A stretch of DNA of 64,000 nucleotides from a virus. The DNA lies in the IMG/VR virus record IMGVR_UViG_3300035180_002250, positions 62,001 to 126,000 of that record. The stretch is one strand, 5' to 3'. The notes under the pieces are model-generated. The model made no database searches. It was not told where the DNA came from and was given only the letters and a program-made list of their open reading frames with translations. Every line of letters begins with the position of its first letter. Position 1 is the first letter of the stretch. The position numbers and the translations under genes are program-made. Below, piece after piece: positions 9,999-19,300 of the stretch.

Positions 9999-11222
9999 CT
10001 ATTCAAACAAATCTAAAACCTTCCTTTTTTTAAAATAATTATATAATTTACGGTTAGCTTTCTTTTCAATGGTGAAAACCCAGACCTTGGTAGCCTTGTG
10101 ACCATTTGATTTAAGTATGTCAGCAATCTGCAGCAGCGTTTTCGGAGTTGAATCGTGCAATCCATACCGCAAATTGATTATCAGTTTTTCCTTTTCAGTA
10201 AGGACCGTTGGATTGTTCAAAGCTTCACGTAACATTCGAAGTTTCTCTTTACAGATATAATCGTCATCAACACATTTGGGAGTCAATGCATCCGGAATAT
10301 TTTGTAAAACGATATTATTGGATAGGTTGATATTTGTTGTATAATCGTCATCGATGTCATACGAAGAAGTATCGTCAGACTCATTGTTACTGCTGTTAGG
10401 TGTTCTACGCTGTGCGTAGTAGTATTTGGTACTTTGGGACACTGGTTTTCTTCCACGTTTTTTATGTGCCCTACTGGGTACTGATAACTCTGCTTTTGTT
10501 TTGATTGTATTATGTTTAATATCATCTACACTGATAGCATCTTCATCTTCTACAGTGGATGTTAAAGAATCAGTATAAATAACAGAAGACTCCGGGTCCA
10601 CAAAGTATTCATTTGATTCTAGGCTGTCATCTTCGGTCATTGAATTCTCAAGATCAGCTTTCACATCCTCCCGAAGATGATTCAACCGGAGATAAACCAT
10701 CTTCTTATAGTTGGTTGTGGTGGGAACTCTTATCAGTGATTCAGACCTAAGCGTAGTAGATACAGCCTCCTTGATATACCCCGTAATATACGAAGTAAAC
10801 TTCGTTTCTCGTGAAAGATCGAATTTATCAATAGCTTTGGAAATTGTGATTACAAGATTTTGCAAAGCATCCTCAAAAATATCTCCTTTTTTAAATTTAT
10901 AAGAAGTTAACACATACGGGAATAAGTACCATAAATTAATAATAATACACTGTCGATAAAAGATTCTATCATCTTCCGACAGAGTTGTATTGGTATGATA
11001 TTCTTTCAGCCATTCATGTATCTTGGCTGTCCGCTCCTTGGAATTCTGGAAAAATGGCAAATTGGAGCAAGTAAGATGTCGTGAAATGAGTTTAACAGAA
11101 TCTAACACGGTATAGGATGGAGGCAAATGACTTGAATAACTTTTGGGATCACATGAGGATCGTGCAGCATCTGAATTTGAAGAAAGTGTTGAGGGTGAAT
11201 CAGAAGTACACAGTTGTACCAT
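9999..11222 (-). CDS. Sigma-70-like transcription factor (first copy)
   Basis: A 407-residue sigma-like protein. Region 2 is recognisable in FEDALQNLVITISKAIDKFD with the aromatic/basic stretch KFTSYITGYIKEAVSTTLR; region 4 is TEKEKLIINLRYGLHD followed by a helix-turn-helix (LLQIADILKSNGHKATKVWV). The middle (about residues 190-300) is acidic and low-complexity. I choose the ATG at 11222 because AAAGGTG lies just upstream. A longer frame starting from GTG at 11309 would be translated from the adjacent TnpB-element right end and is unlikely to be the native start. Family role: directs RNA polymerase to promoters. With the second factor at 37789 it probably defines the two promoter classes seen here. 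Confidence 0.8.
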   Translation of the reverse strand: MVQLCTSDSPSTLSSNSDAARSSCDPKSYSSHLPPSYTVLDSVKLISRHLTCSNLPFFQNSKERTAKIHEWLKEYHTNTTLSEDDRIFYRQCIIINLWYLFPYVLTSYKFKKGDIFEDALQNLVITISKAIDKFDLSRETKFTSYITGYIKEAVSTTLRSESLIRVPTTTNYKKMVYLRLNHLREDVKADLENSMTEDDSLESNEYFVDPESSVIYTDSLTSTVEDEDAISVDDIKHNTIKTKAELSVPSRAHKKRGRKPVSQSTKYYYAQRRTPNSSNNESDDTSSYDIDDDYTTNINLSNNIVLQNIPDALTPKCVDDDYICKEKLRMLREALNNPTVLTEKEKLIINLRYGLHDSTPKTLLQIADILKSNGHKATKVWVFTIEKKANRKLYNYFKKRKVLDLFE

Positions 11223-11265
11223 AGGGGCACCTTTCTGAATTAAAGTATTGATTAATTTCGATAGG

Positions 11266-11359
11266 TTGACACTCCCGACGGCTAAAGCCAGGGGATTCTC
11301 AGGCAACACCGGCTATTGTCTGTGTTAGCGCCTGAACCCTCTGCCCGAGGGCTTTAATA
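11266..11359 (-). ncRNA. Right-end/omegaRNA core of TnpB copy 1
   Basis: A segment covering the last codons of tnpB and the right-end hairpin is nearly identical in all five copies of the element in this window, including three that lack tnpB. In IS200/IS605 elements the tnpB 3' end and right end encode the omegaRNA (reRNA), whose guide is read from the flank. The flank here would give a guide beginning CCTATCGAAATTAATCAATA. RNA function is inferred from the family. Confidence 0.6.
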
Positions 11360-12423
11360 TTTATAGCAGCATTGAGGTCTCTATCGAGGGTTACACAACA
11401 AGTAGGACAATAGTGAACCCTAACAGATAACGTTTTAGGAACTAATGTACCACACTGTGAGCAATTCTGACTAGTATTGCGTGGGTTAACCTTGATGATC
11501 TGACGACCAGCTTCCTCCGCTTTGTACGTCAGACAATCAAAGAAAGTTCTCCATGCCACATCAGAAATACTCTTGGCAAGGTGTCTGTTTTTCACCATGT
11601 TGCGAATGTTCAAGTCTTCAACATAGATTTCATTATACTTCGCAATATAATAATTGGCTGTTTTATGTGCAAAATCATACCGTTGATTGACTATCTTCTC
11701 GTGTGCTTTTGCTAACAGAATACGAGCTTCTTTCCGATTCTGAGAGCCTTTCTTTTTGCGCGCCAGACTGCGGCTCCTGCGTCGGATAAGCCTAGCACCT
11801 TGTCTAAGAAACCTTGGATTTTCAACGGTATGATCATCTGAGTCTTTGCAAAAATATTTCAGTCCAACGTCGATTCCTACTGCATCAGTAACTTCGGGAA
11901 ACGCACGTGCAGGAACATGATCGCAGGAAAAGCATACGAACCATTTACCAGTAGACATCCTGCGAACAGTCACAGTCTTAATAGAACCATCTATAGGTCT
12001 GGATAGAAACAACTTGAATCTTCCAACCCCTTTCACATAGAGATATCTGCCTTCAATACGCCATCCTGCCTGAGTCAGAGTGAAGGAATCATATCTAGTA
12101 AAAGACTTAAACCGTGGGAATCCAGCTTTGGCATTTCCAGCTTTGACACGTCTAAAGAACCCACGAAATGCCTTATCAAGGCGATTTATCACATCCTGAA
12201 GTACTTGTGCTCCCACAGTTCTATATTCAGGAAAGGCATCTTTTAGAGCTGGCAGCTCTTTCATTTGCTGCCAAGCAGAAAGAGACACTCGGCACCTGCT
12301 GTAGGCATCTATCCTTTGCTCAAGAGCAGCATTGTACAGCCTGCAGCATAAAGACAGCCACTGGTTACAGGCTGCCTCAGTTGATTTCGTGATCTTAGCT
12401 TTGTATTTGTAAGTTCTTCGCAT
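11299..12423 (-). CDS. tnpB: TnpB RNA-guided nuclease, copy 1
   Basis: A 374-residue TnpB with the whole RuvC-like triad: D185 (GIDVGLKYF), E269 (YVEDLNI) and D349 (LDRDLNAAIN). The zinc finger is C321-C324 (CSQC) and C339-C342 (CPTC). The N-terminal wedge region begins MRRTYKYKAKITK. Family knowledge: TnpB is an omegaRNA-guided DNA endonuclease, ancestral to Cas12, that cuts at a site next to a short TAM and helps the element persist. The protein is about 95 percent identical by eye to copy 2. All motifs are intact, so the gene looks functional although its element has lost its left end. The upstream spacer carries an extra GCGTTCTT duplication compared with copy 2. Confidence 0.92.
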   Translation of the reverse strand: MRRTYKYKAKITKSTEAACNQWLSLCCRLYNAALEQRIDAYSRCRVSLSAWQQMKELPALKDAFPEYRTVGAQVLQDVINRLDKAFRGFFRRVKAGNAKAGFPRFKSFTRYDSFTLTQAGWRIEGRYLYVKGVGRFKLFLSRPIDGSIKTVTVRRMSTGKWFVCFSCDHVPARAFPEVTDAVGIDVGLKYFCKDSDDHTVENPRFLRQGARLIRRRSRSLARKKKGSQNRKEARILLAKAHEKIVNQRYDFAHKTANYYIAKYNEIYVEDLNIRNMVKNRHLAKSISDVAWRTFFDCLTYKAEEAGRQIIKVNPRNTSQNCSQCGTLVPKTLSVRVHYCPTCCVTLDRDLNAAINIKALGQRVQALTQTIAGVA

Positions 12424-12573
12424 TTATGCGTTCTTGCGTTCTTTTGGGTCTTTCAGTCTGAATTTGGTGTCACCTACAAACACTAAACATTGATATTTGG
12501 TACACCATATTATAGGATATTTATATTCATGACTAATATTATTATTGTATTTATACTCTATTTTGGATTTATG

Positions 12574-12852
12574 GTCCAGTAAATTAAGTTTTTTGTATTT
12601 CATATAATATTTGATACTAAATGTCAACTTTTTTTCACAGAGTGAAAGAAAGTTTCATGTATCTAATTTAATTGATTTTTTTGTTATAAGAAGAAGATCA
12701 CCTTTTATATACTGGAACTTAGAACCATAAAAATTTAAACACAGCTATAGTTAACTTTTTTTGTAGATAGCGCAGTATTTGAATACTAAAAAGATAAAAG
12801 GTGATAGATAGAGAAGGGCTACATCATAACCAATAAAAAAGGAGAGAACACA
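12574..12852. other. Intergenic region ahead of the replication block
   Basis: This AT-rich gap separates the truncated TnpB element from the SSB-like gene. It contains one TGTTATAAG promoter candidate at 12682 and no convincing gene. A frame spanning 12424-12627 is only the remnant of the element's left side. Confidence 0.6.
12682..12690 (+). promoter_or_regulatory. Putative extended -10 promoter TGTTATAAG
   Basis: Second occurrence of the TGTTATAAG motif, about 163 bases before the SSB-like gene. It would drive the whole plus-strand replication cluster. Confidence 0.55.
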
Positions 12853-13797
12853 GTGGTTAAAAACACAGTAAATGCGGAGCAGGCACAAATGCAGGAAACA
12901 CACCAGACAGAGTCTGCCATCACTACCAGGCCGACATTTGCCCCGGAACCAATTATTAAAGGGGTGGTAAACCAGAAAGTATCAGTTACAAGACTGGAGG
13001 ACTTTGGGATCGTCACTTATGGCGATCAAGAAATTAGGTACACCCCTGATATTTACCCGTTAAAAATAGTAGAAATGAATACGAAAAAAATAATAGATAC
13101 TAAAAAGCACCTTGGGGAGTTTTTTGTAGCTAACTTTGGGATGGATGAGACAGAATGGTTTAGTAAAGAGCTTTACGTAGTACCAGCATGTATCCTTAAC
13201 ACCAATAGATATATGCGGTTGGCAGCATATAACCCTAATAGTGATGATAACAAAGCAGATTGCTTCTCATTGGATGGTGAATACCCTGATCCAAGATCAA
13301 TCAACCAATTTGCTACCAATTGTGCGGAGTGTGATTACGGAGATAAAGTATGGAAAAACTACAAAAAAACAGGTGAAAAACCAAAGTGTGTGAAGGGTGT
13401 TAATGTGTTATTTTTTGACTTGGACAGGAAGATTTTTATCAAATTTTATTTCAAGAGCACCTCATTAGGGGTGTGGAACAACATTTATAATAAAATTAAA
13501 AATTTGGTAAAAACGGCATTTATAAAAAGAGCTGAAGTCAGTAACTTTGCTCTAAAGATGACAACAACAGATGAGGGGATTTATCACAAAATAGAGATGG
13601 AGATTGTTAACAATGAAGAGGCAGGAAAATATAAGCCGTTTATTCAATGGTTTGTAATGAATGAACTGCCTATTATTATGACAAAAACAAAGCTGGATGA
13701 AGACTTGAAGGCAGATAATGTACCTCAGGTAACGGCATCTAGTGATTCAGACGGATGGGTTGATGATAAAGCAGGAGCGGCGGACCTTCCATTCTGA
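12853..13797 (+). CDS. Single-stranded DNA-binding protein-like
   Basis: A 314-residue protein that I read as the phage SSB. The C-terminus is strongly acidic and ends in AADLPF, very like the DDIPF tip by which SSBs recruit replication partners. The middle contains a Cys group (CAECDYG ... KPKC), similar to the zinc ribbon of T4 gp32-type proteins, and a strand-rich body. The start is GTG at 12853 with GGAGAG six bases upstream. It is first in a block with HU, nucleases, primase-helicase and polymerase. The match is by architecture and tail, not by a clear OB-fold signature, so a different replication protein remains possible. Confidence 0.65.
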   Translation: MVKNTVNAEQAQMQETHQTESAITTRPTFAPEPIIKGVVNQKVSVTRLEDFGIVTYGDQEIRYTPDIYPLKIVEMNTKKIIDTKKHLGEFFVANFGMDETEWFSKELYVVPACILNTNRYMRLAAYNPNSDDNKADCFSLDGEYPDPRSINQFATNCAECDYGDKVWKNYKKTGEKPKCVKGVNVLFFDLDRKIFIKFYFKSTSLGVWNNIYNKIKNLVKTAFIKRAEVSNFALKMTTTDEGIYHKIEMEIVNNEEAGKYKPFIQWFVMNELPIIMTKTKLDEDLKADNVPQVTASSDSDGWVDDKAGAADLPF

Positions 13798-13909
13798 TGA
13801 ATCATAGTAGTAGTAAAGTAGTAACAGTAATAGTAGTAAAATCGTGGATAGTTCGAAATAGTTCGAACAAATACTAACAACTGTAGAAAGGTGGAAAGGA
13901 ATTAGAACA

Positions 13910-14194
13910 ATGGCAAACAAAATCGAATTTATCAATGCGCTTAAAACAAGAATTGAGGAACTTGGTCTTGGTATAGAACTGAAGAAAACGGAGTTGGCTA
14001 AAATCGTAGAGACTACGATGAAAACCATCGAGGAATTGACCTTGGCTGAAGGGGATGTTTCAATGTACCCCTACAAATTCAAGAAAAAAGTGCGTGGGGA
14101 AAGGAAAGGTATTAATCCGAAAACAGGTGAATCCATTACGATCCCTGAGAAAATTGGGATCAAGTTCGTAAAGTTCCTTCCAAAAGAAGCATAA
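13910..14194 (+). CDS. HU/IHF-like DNA-binding protein
   Basis: A 94-residue protein with the HU fold signature. The N-terminal helices KKTELAKIVETTMKTIEEL align with the HU dimerisation helices, and ERKGINPKTGESITIPEK matches the HU sequence GRNPxTGEExxIPA at the base of the DNA-binding arm, followed by VKFLPKEA. Family role: bends and compacts DNA, assisting replication, recombination or packaging. It is translated from ATG with GGAAAGGAATT upstream, in the replication cluster after the SSB-like gene. The upstream gap has a short TAGTAG-type simple repeat. The arm is slightly shortened compared with bacterial HU. Confidence 0.85.
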   Translation: MANKIEFINALKTRIEELGLGIELKKTELAKIVETTMKTIEELTLAEGDVSMYPYKFKKKVRGERKGINPKTGESITIPEKIGIKFVKFLPKEA

Positions 14195-14223
14195 ACAACT
14201 ATAACTGTGTAACACTATGTACA

Positions 14224-14259
14224 ACAGCGTACCTTGGTTCACAGACCTTGGTACGCTGT
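14224..14259 (+). terminator. Hairpin terminator before tRNA-Ile
   Basis: ACAGCGTACC and GGTACGCTGT form a perfect 10-bp stem followed by TTTC. It follows the HU-like gene and precedes the tRNA by ten bases, so it may terminate the SSB-HU transcript or help release the tRNA. Confidence 0.65.
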
Positions 14260-14269
14260 TTCACACCAT

Positions 14270-14346
14270 GGTCGTGTAGCTTAATTGGTAAAAGCAATCG
14301 CCTTATAAGCGATAGAGCGTTGGTTCAACCCCAACCACGACCACCA
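14270..14346 (+). tRNA. tRNA-Ile (anticodon UAU)
   Basis: Complete 77-base cloverleaf: acceptor GGTCGTG/CACGACC, D stem GCTT/AAGC, anticodon stem ATCGC/GCGAT with loop CTTATAA (anticodon TAT), T arm GTTGG-TTCAACC-CCAAC, encoded ACCA. It reads AUA, a common codon here. Bacteria normally read AUA with a lysidine-modified CAU tRNA, so UAU is notable. Confidence 0.92.
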
Positions 14347-14408
14347 CCGAGTCTGAAGTCCCCATCCCTCCCTTTTCCATTTTTTTATTCCATAGAAAGG
14401 CTGCTCCC

Positions 14409-15284
14409 ATGTCTACCCACTGTTTTTACCACAAAGCTGACTTTGACGGTTTATGCTCAGGGGCAATAGTAAAATACTATATTCCAGAAACTATATTACA
14501 CCCGTTCGATTATGGGGAAAACTTTCCTATAGATAGTATAAAGGAGAGTGACACAGTATACCTCGTTGATATTAGTGTCTCGGAGGGTATCATGGAGTAT
14601 CTGAATAAAACTGTAAAAGAGTTTTATTACATTGATCACCACATTTCAAAAATGAAATCTTTAAAAAATATGCAGATAAAAGGGTTACAGGAAGATGGCG
14701 TAGCAGCATGTAAATTAGCTTGGAAATGGTTTACAGCCTCATATATAAATATTCCAGTAGCTGTGGAACTTATAAATAATTATGATATCTGGAATCTTTC
14801 TGATGAAGTTTTGGAGTTCCAATATGGACTCAGAGTTCATAAAGATCAATTATCCAATCCTGGAAATAAAATGTGGGAAGAATTATTCTGCATGAATAAA
14901 GATGACGAACTCTACCATAATATCATTAACTCTGGAAAAATCATAAAAACATATGAAAGTGTCAGTGATAAAGGTTTAGTTACCTCAGCAGCATTTAATA
15001 CCGAAATAAATTTAAATGGTAATGGAAAATTTAAAGTACTGGCACTTAATGCGTTGTACAAAGGATCAAAAGTTTTCCAGAATCACCCGTATCATGGGAC
15101 AGTGGATATTTATATGGTGTTCGGGTTCGATGGTATGAAATGGAAAGTAAGTATGTACAGCGATGATAATGGACCAGATGTGTCACAAATTTGTGCCTCT
15201 TTTGGTGGAGGTGGCCATGCACACGCCGCAGGATTTACGTGCCCTACCCTTCCAGAACTAATTCGTCAAGTGTTACCCCTGTAA
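14409..15284 (+). CDS. DHH-family phosphoesterase
   Basis: A 291-residue DHH/DHHA1 enzyme. The metal-binding motifs are visible in order: HKADFDGLCSG (about residues 8-18), LVDIS (52-56), YIDHHIS (73-79) and the C-terminal DHHA1 motif GGGGHAHAAGF (about 265-275). Family roles include RecJ 5'-3' exonuclease, nanoRNA degradation (NrnA) and cyclic dinucleotide cleavage. The size is near NrnA/GdpP-type domains rather than full RecJ, so nanoRNA or short-oligonucleotide turnover, or hydrolysis of a signalling dinucleotide in host defence, are both possible. The neighbouring nucleases favour a nucleic-acid role. Confidence 0.85.
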   Translation: MSTHCFYHKADFDGLCSGAIVKYYIPETILHPFDYGENFPIDSIKESDTVYLVDISVSEGIMEYLNKTVKEFYYIDHHISKMKSLKNMQIKGLQEDGVAACKLAWKWFTASYINIPVAVELINNYDIWNLSDEVLEFQYGLRVHKDQLSNPGNKMWEELFCMNKDDELYHNIINSGKIIKTYESVSDKGLVTSAAFNTEINLNGNGKFKVLALNALYKGSKVFQNHPYHGTVDIYMVFGFDGMKWKVSMYSDDNGPDVSQICASFGGGGHAHAAGFTCPTLPELIRQVLPL

Positions 15285-15320
15285 ACAACAGTAAAAACAT
15301 AGTACAATTGGAGGTACCTC

Positions 15321-16262
15321 ATGGGAGATTTAATACCTGGACTTGAGCAAAACTATAAAATAGTGTCCAATAAGGAATGGATAGAAAAAACATATCCTGA
15401 AATAGTTATTTTGAATAATCAGATTCCAGGTATTCTCCCTTTATCATTTTCCAAGATAATGGCCGGGCTAACATGCCCGGCAAAATTCAAAAACAGATAC
15501 CTTGAAAAAATAAAATTGAGTGATGAAAAACTTCGAATCGTACCACCTACTAAGGTTTCAGGAGTAGCTATAGGTAATTTTCTACATAAGGTAATGGAAT
15601 GCTGCGTTGAAAAATGCAACCTGTACGGGTGGACAAAGGAAATCCTGGATTTTGACCTGGTGTGGACACAAGTAAGTAGATCAGCGGGATTAACATTGGG
15701 GGAGTATAACTTTGTACAAGAGGTCCGAAATGAGACAGAGCAACTAATTAATCAAATTGCCATGCTGAGAAAAAAATTAAACCTGACTTACTACCCGGAA
15801 TGTCGATGTGAGGTGAATACATCCGGAGCAATGTACGGGTCTGTTGTTCGCAATAAAAAATTGCTGACGATGAAAGTGGACTTATTCGGTGTGAATCAAG
15901 AAGATAAATCAGGTATCCTGATTGACTATAAATCTTACGCCAATGGAGCGCATGACGAATCGGAAACGATAAAACAACTTCAGTTCTATGGTGTACACCT
16001 GCTGGACTTCTTCAAAATTAATACAATTAAAATTGGTATTGGGTATATACCCAGTGGAAAATTTGAAAAAATTGGAACAATCCAGCGTGCTGAGGCTTCA
16101 CAATATCACAATATAGTTTCTGAACTATACGCGGATTTTCTGGAGGTAATATACAGTGGTAACTACCCATATAAAGTAAACGAGTACTGTAAATACTGTG
16201 ACCTAATTGAATACTGTCCTGAAATAGACGAAAAAACTATAAAAAAACTGTGCAACAGTTAA
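15321..16262 (+). CDS. PD-(D/E)XK nuclease, RecB/Cas4-like (second copy)
   Basis: A 313-residue nuclease of the same class as the 8933 gene. Visible are LSFSKIMAGLTCPAKFKNRY (N-terminal Cys), GNFLHKVMECC, the core MKVDLFGVNQ ... GILIDYKSYANG with a downstream QLQFYG, and C-terminal CKYCDLIEYC. The four Cys would hold an iron-sulfur cluster as in Cas4/AddB. The ribosome site is GGAGGTACCTC. It lies 36 bases after the DHH gene, so the two are likely co-expressed and could process DNA ends together. A strong terminator follows. It is distinct in sequence from the first copy, so a recent duplication is unlikely. Confidence 0.8.
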   Translation: MGDLIPGLEQNYKIVSNKEWIEKTYPEIVILNNQIPGILPLSFSKIMAGLTCPAKFKNRYLEKIKLSDEKLRIVPPTKVSGVAIGNFLHKVMECCVEKCNLYGWTKEILDFDLVWTQVSRSAGLTLGEYNFVQEVRNETEQLINQIAMLRKKLNLTYYPECRCEVNTSGAMYGSVVRNKKLLTMKVDLFGVNQEDKSGILIDYKSYANGAHDESETIKQLQFYGVHLLDFFKINTIKIGIGYIPSGKFEKIGTIQRAEASQYHNIVSELYADFLEVIYSGNYPYKVNEYCKYCDLIEYCPEIDEKTIKKLCNS

Positions 16263-16270
16263 ATAAAAAT

Positions 16271-16330
16271 CCGCTGTTACTTTAATATATTTAAAACTTA
16301 ATAATAATATTAAAGTAGCAGCGGCTTTTT
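16271..16330 (+). terminator. Rho-independent terminator
   Basis: CCGCTGTTACTTTAATAT pairs with AATATTAAAGTAGCAGCGG (one mismatch or bulge), followed by CTTTTTATTTTTT. It ends the DHH-nuclease transcript. Confidence 0.85.
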
Positions 16331-16386
16331 ATTTTTTAATTTAATAACTACAATAAATAAAAATAAATTAAGGGAGGCCCCTTTCT

Positions 16387-19300
16387 ATGGGTGGACGTAG
16401 AAAAAAGAGCACAGATGCCTCCACAGGCGTTCTGAAGGGTATATCTGACATCAAGAAGCTATGGAAGTCGATACCCCCTGGAGAATGGTATACACTCCTT
16501 GTGGACATTGCGCCACAGTACAAATGGTCAATGCACGGGCAGACTCAAATAAAAGGTTTATGCCCGTATCACGATGATACTGAACCTTCTTTCTTCCTAT
16601 CCTTCAACAAGTGCATAGGGAAGTGTTTTGGTAGTTGTGAAAAAGTTGTAATCGACTTGGTCAACTTTGTAGCCAAGCTTCGGCAGTGCTCATATACTGA
16701 ATCATTGATGTTCCTGAATTCACGATTCAATCTGAGCATGATACTCGGTGAAAAGATCACTAACAACCTATCAGAATACAACCTTGTTCAGGAGATGAAA
16801 AAAGCCACCGCCATCGCCATGAACAAAGTAATATCCGAGGTTATCCGTGATAACCCTGAATACCTTGGGTATTGCAGACCAGCAATCATGTACTTCGTTA
16901 AGGGGCGTGGCCTGCCGGTGGACACGTTGATCCACCTGCCTATAGGTGTTTTTGCAAAGCCTGAACACTTAAAAAAGTACATTGAAGATGAAAGTCTCCA
17001 TCCAATATTTGATAAATACTTTCAGGAGTACTCCAATCAAGCATACTGGGGGTGCCCTGTATTCTGGTACAACGATTCACCAGGGACAATAAGCCGATTT
17101 AAGATTCGTAAGTTGAACATGGAAGTTGTAGCGAAGATTAAATCAGATTCTCCTAAAGAAGTCTTCCGCAATCTATGTGAAAAAGATTTCGTGTACTTGA
17201 AAGACCAATATACCGAAAGCATGGGTGTATATGGTCTGCATTATTACAGAAGACTGATTGGGCGCAACGATACGAATGTTTATGTAACTGAGGGAGAATT
17301 TGATGCACTAGCAGTGATGGCCGGGCAACTGATGGCTGATAATTTCGATTATATGATTATCAGTACAGGGGGTAAAGGTAGCCCGGACCTTGGGTTTCTT
17401 ACAGAATATGGTATTAAAACCATCTGGGTTGTACCAGATCACCCGGTTAAAAATGGAGACTTCTACACCCGTGGAATCCTGGGGAATAAGAACAACATTG
17501 AAAAAGTACTCAGTAAAAGTCTTAATTTTAAAATATACACATGGCCAGCAGGTATCCAGGGATTTGACCTCGATGAAGCCATCCATCTTAACGGGTATCA
17601 GATTATATCAGATTATATCTTCACCAATAGACTGAGTTATTTTATCAATAGTTTTCCATGGGCGAATCTGAGATGTTCACAAGAACTATCAACTGTAAAA
17701 AGCGAATATGATTATAAAATCGCCATGTTAAACGAGAACTCCGAAACATACGGGGTTGAATATGCTAACTTGGAGGATGACAAAAGGAAAAAGATAAAAG
17801 AAGTCATACTATCTTGGTACAAGTATGTAATTGATAGTACAGATAAACAACTCTTTATCAACGCATACATCAAATCTGAAAATATTGAATTTGATAAGGT
17901 GGACTATGTAAATACAACAATGTACGCCCTGGATACCTACCAGGGTGTAGCCAAAAAGATATATGAAGAAGTTCGAAAGTTCTTTGCACCAGCCTATAAA
18001 AAAGCAAAGACTGGTGCAGGAGAAATTTATTGTTTGTGGGCTAAGAAAGATAGAGTTATAGTTGAAGTAAATGGTACAGAAAAAAACACGTATGAACTGA
18101 TAGCAGGATATGCAGGAATGCCAATCACGGATTGGTTTGATAGTTTATTGGGGGAAAACGAGATTTACCTGAGTGGGGCATCTGGTAAAACGTTGGATGA
18201 CGAGCGTACTAGAAGACGTAATGCCAAAGACATTATGACATACGTATGGGAATTGATGCTCCCGGAAATGAGAAATGTAAAAGACTTGTTCAAGGTTTCC
18301 CAGGGAATACATCATTATCGTCTGCCTGCGGAAGTAAAAAATCAGAACATTATTTACTTTGTAAATGGTAAATACGTGTTCAAAGGACGGTATATTGATA
18401 TTGGTAACATCGAATGGTCGGTAGTAGATAATGCAGTCGATAATAATATTCTATTTGATAAGTTGACCAACGTGGATCAATGGTCTGATGTTACTGATAT
18501 TTCTGTTTTAAACGATGCGCCCCAAGTAGACCTCCGTGAAACGTATTTTAAGATCAGAAGTATCCTTGATCAATGGGAATTCAAATACGACACCATCATC
18601 AAGGATTATCTGGCAGCATATATCATGTCAATACCGATCATGGCTGCCATAGGAGATGTAAACATCACATTCGTAACAGGTGATGCTGAATCGGGGAAAA
18701 CATCTCTAATTTATGGATTGCTTGGAGGGAAGTATAACAATGCTGGCAGTATCCCACCAATACTTGAGGCTGCTTACGCAAGTACAGACTCAACGGCTGC
18801 AGCGATGTACCAAGAGTTCGATTGTAAAACTATACTGTGCGTTCTGGATGAAATCGACCAAAATGAATACCGAAGTAAACAACAGAGTGATCGTATTTCT
18901 GAATTGATGAAGCACATGTACTCCATCCCGATGGGTGGGTGTACTGTAGTACGCGGTGGATCGATACGGGAACTCAGTGAAACTTATTATCTGAATATGC
19001 CCATTATTATGGCAGGTACCACAGTACCTACAGACTCAATTTTCCTGTCCAGAATATTCGTAGTGTACACCAAGAAAGTACCTGGTAAAAAACTCGATTA
19101 CAATATCACGATGAGTGAAATAGTCAAGCTAAGAAGGGATATTACAATCGGGCTGATCCCCTATATTCCTCAACTATTGTTTCTACGTAAAAAGTTATCA
19201 AAGGATTTAATGAAGGCTGGTGGGGACATTGCCACATTGTCCACACGTTTTTTGGAGTGCGTTTTAACACCTCTAACCATTTACGAGTACATTGGAATCG

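Larger units (their letters stand above)
11266..12573 (-). mobile_element. IS200/IS605-like TnpB element, copy 1 (left end lost)
   Basis: The right end is the hairpin-bearing segment beginning TTGACACTCCC at 11266. The tnpB gene fills most of it. Similarity to copy 2 (38611-40003) continues leftward of tnpB to about 12573 and then stops, so the left-end hairpin kept by copy 2 is missing here. No tnpA transposase is present. This copy probably cannot move by the usual single-strand route. Confidence 0.8.

Noticed and set aside
11223-11309. Longer start of the first sigma factor from GTG 11309
   Set aside because: These codons are read from the TnpB-element right end, which is conserved as an RNA core at five sites. 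A proper ribosome site lies before ATG 11222.
12424-12627. 67-codon minus-strand frame upstream of TnpB copy 1
   Set aside because: The same sequence precedes TnpB copy 2 as noncoding left-side sequence of the element, and the frame is not kept there.
13800-13909. TAGTAG-type simple repeat between SSB-like and HU-like genes as a possible iteron origin
   Set aside because: Short and irregular, with no palindromes or repeated binding-site units; too weak to call an origin.
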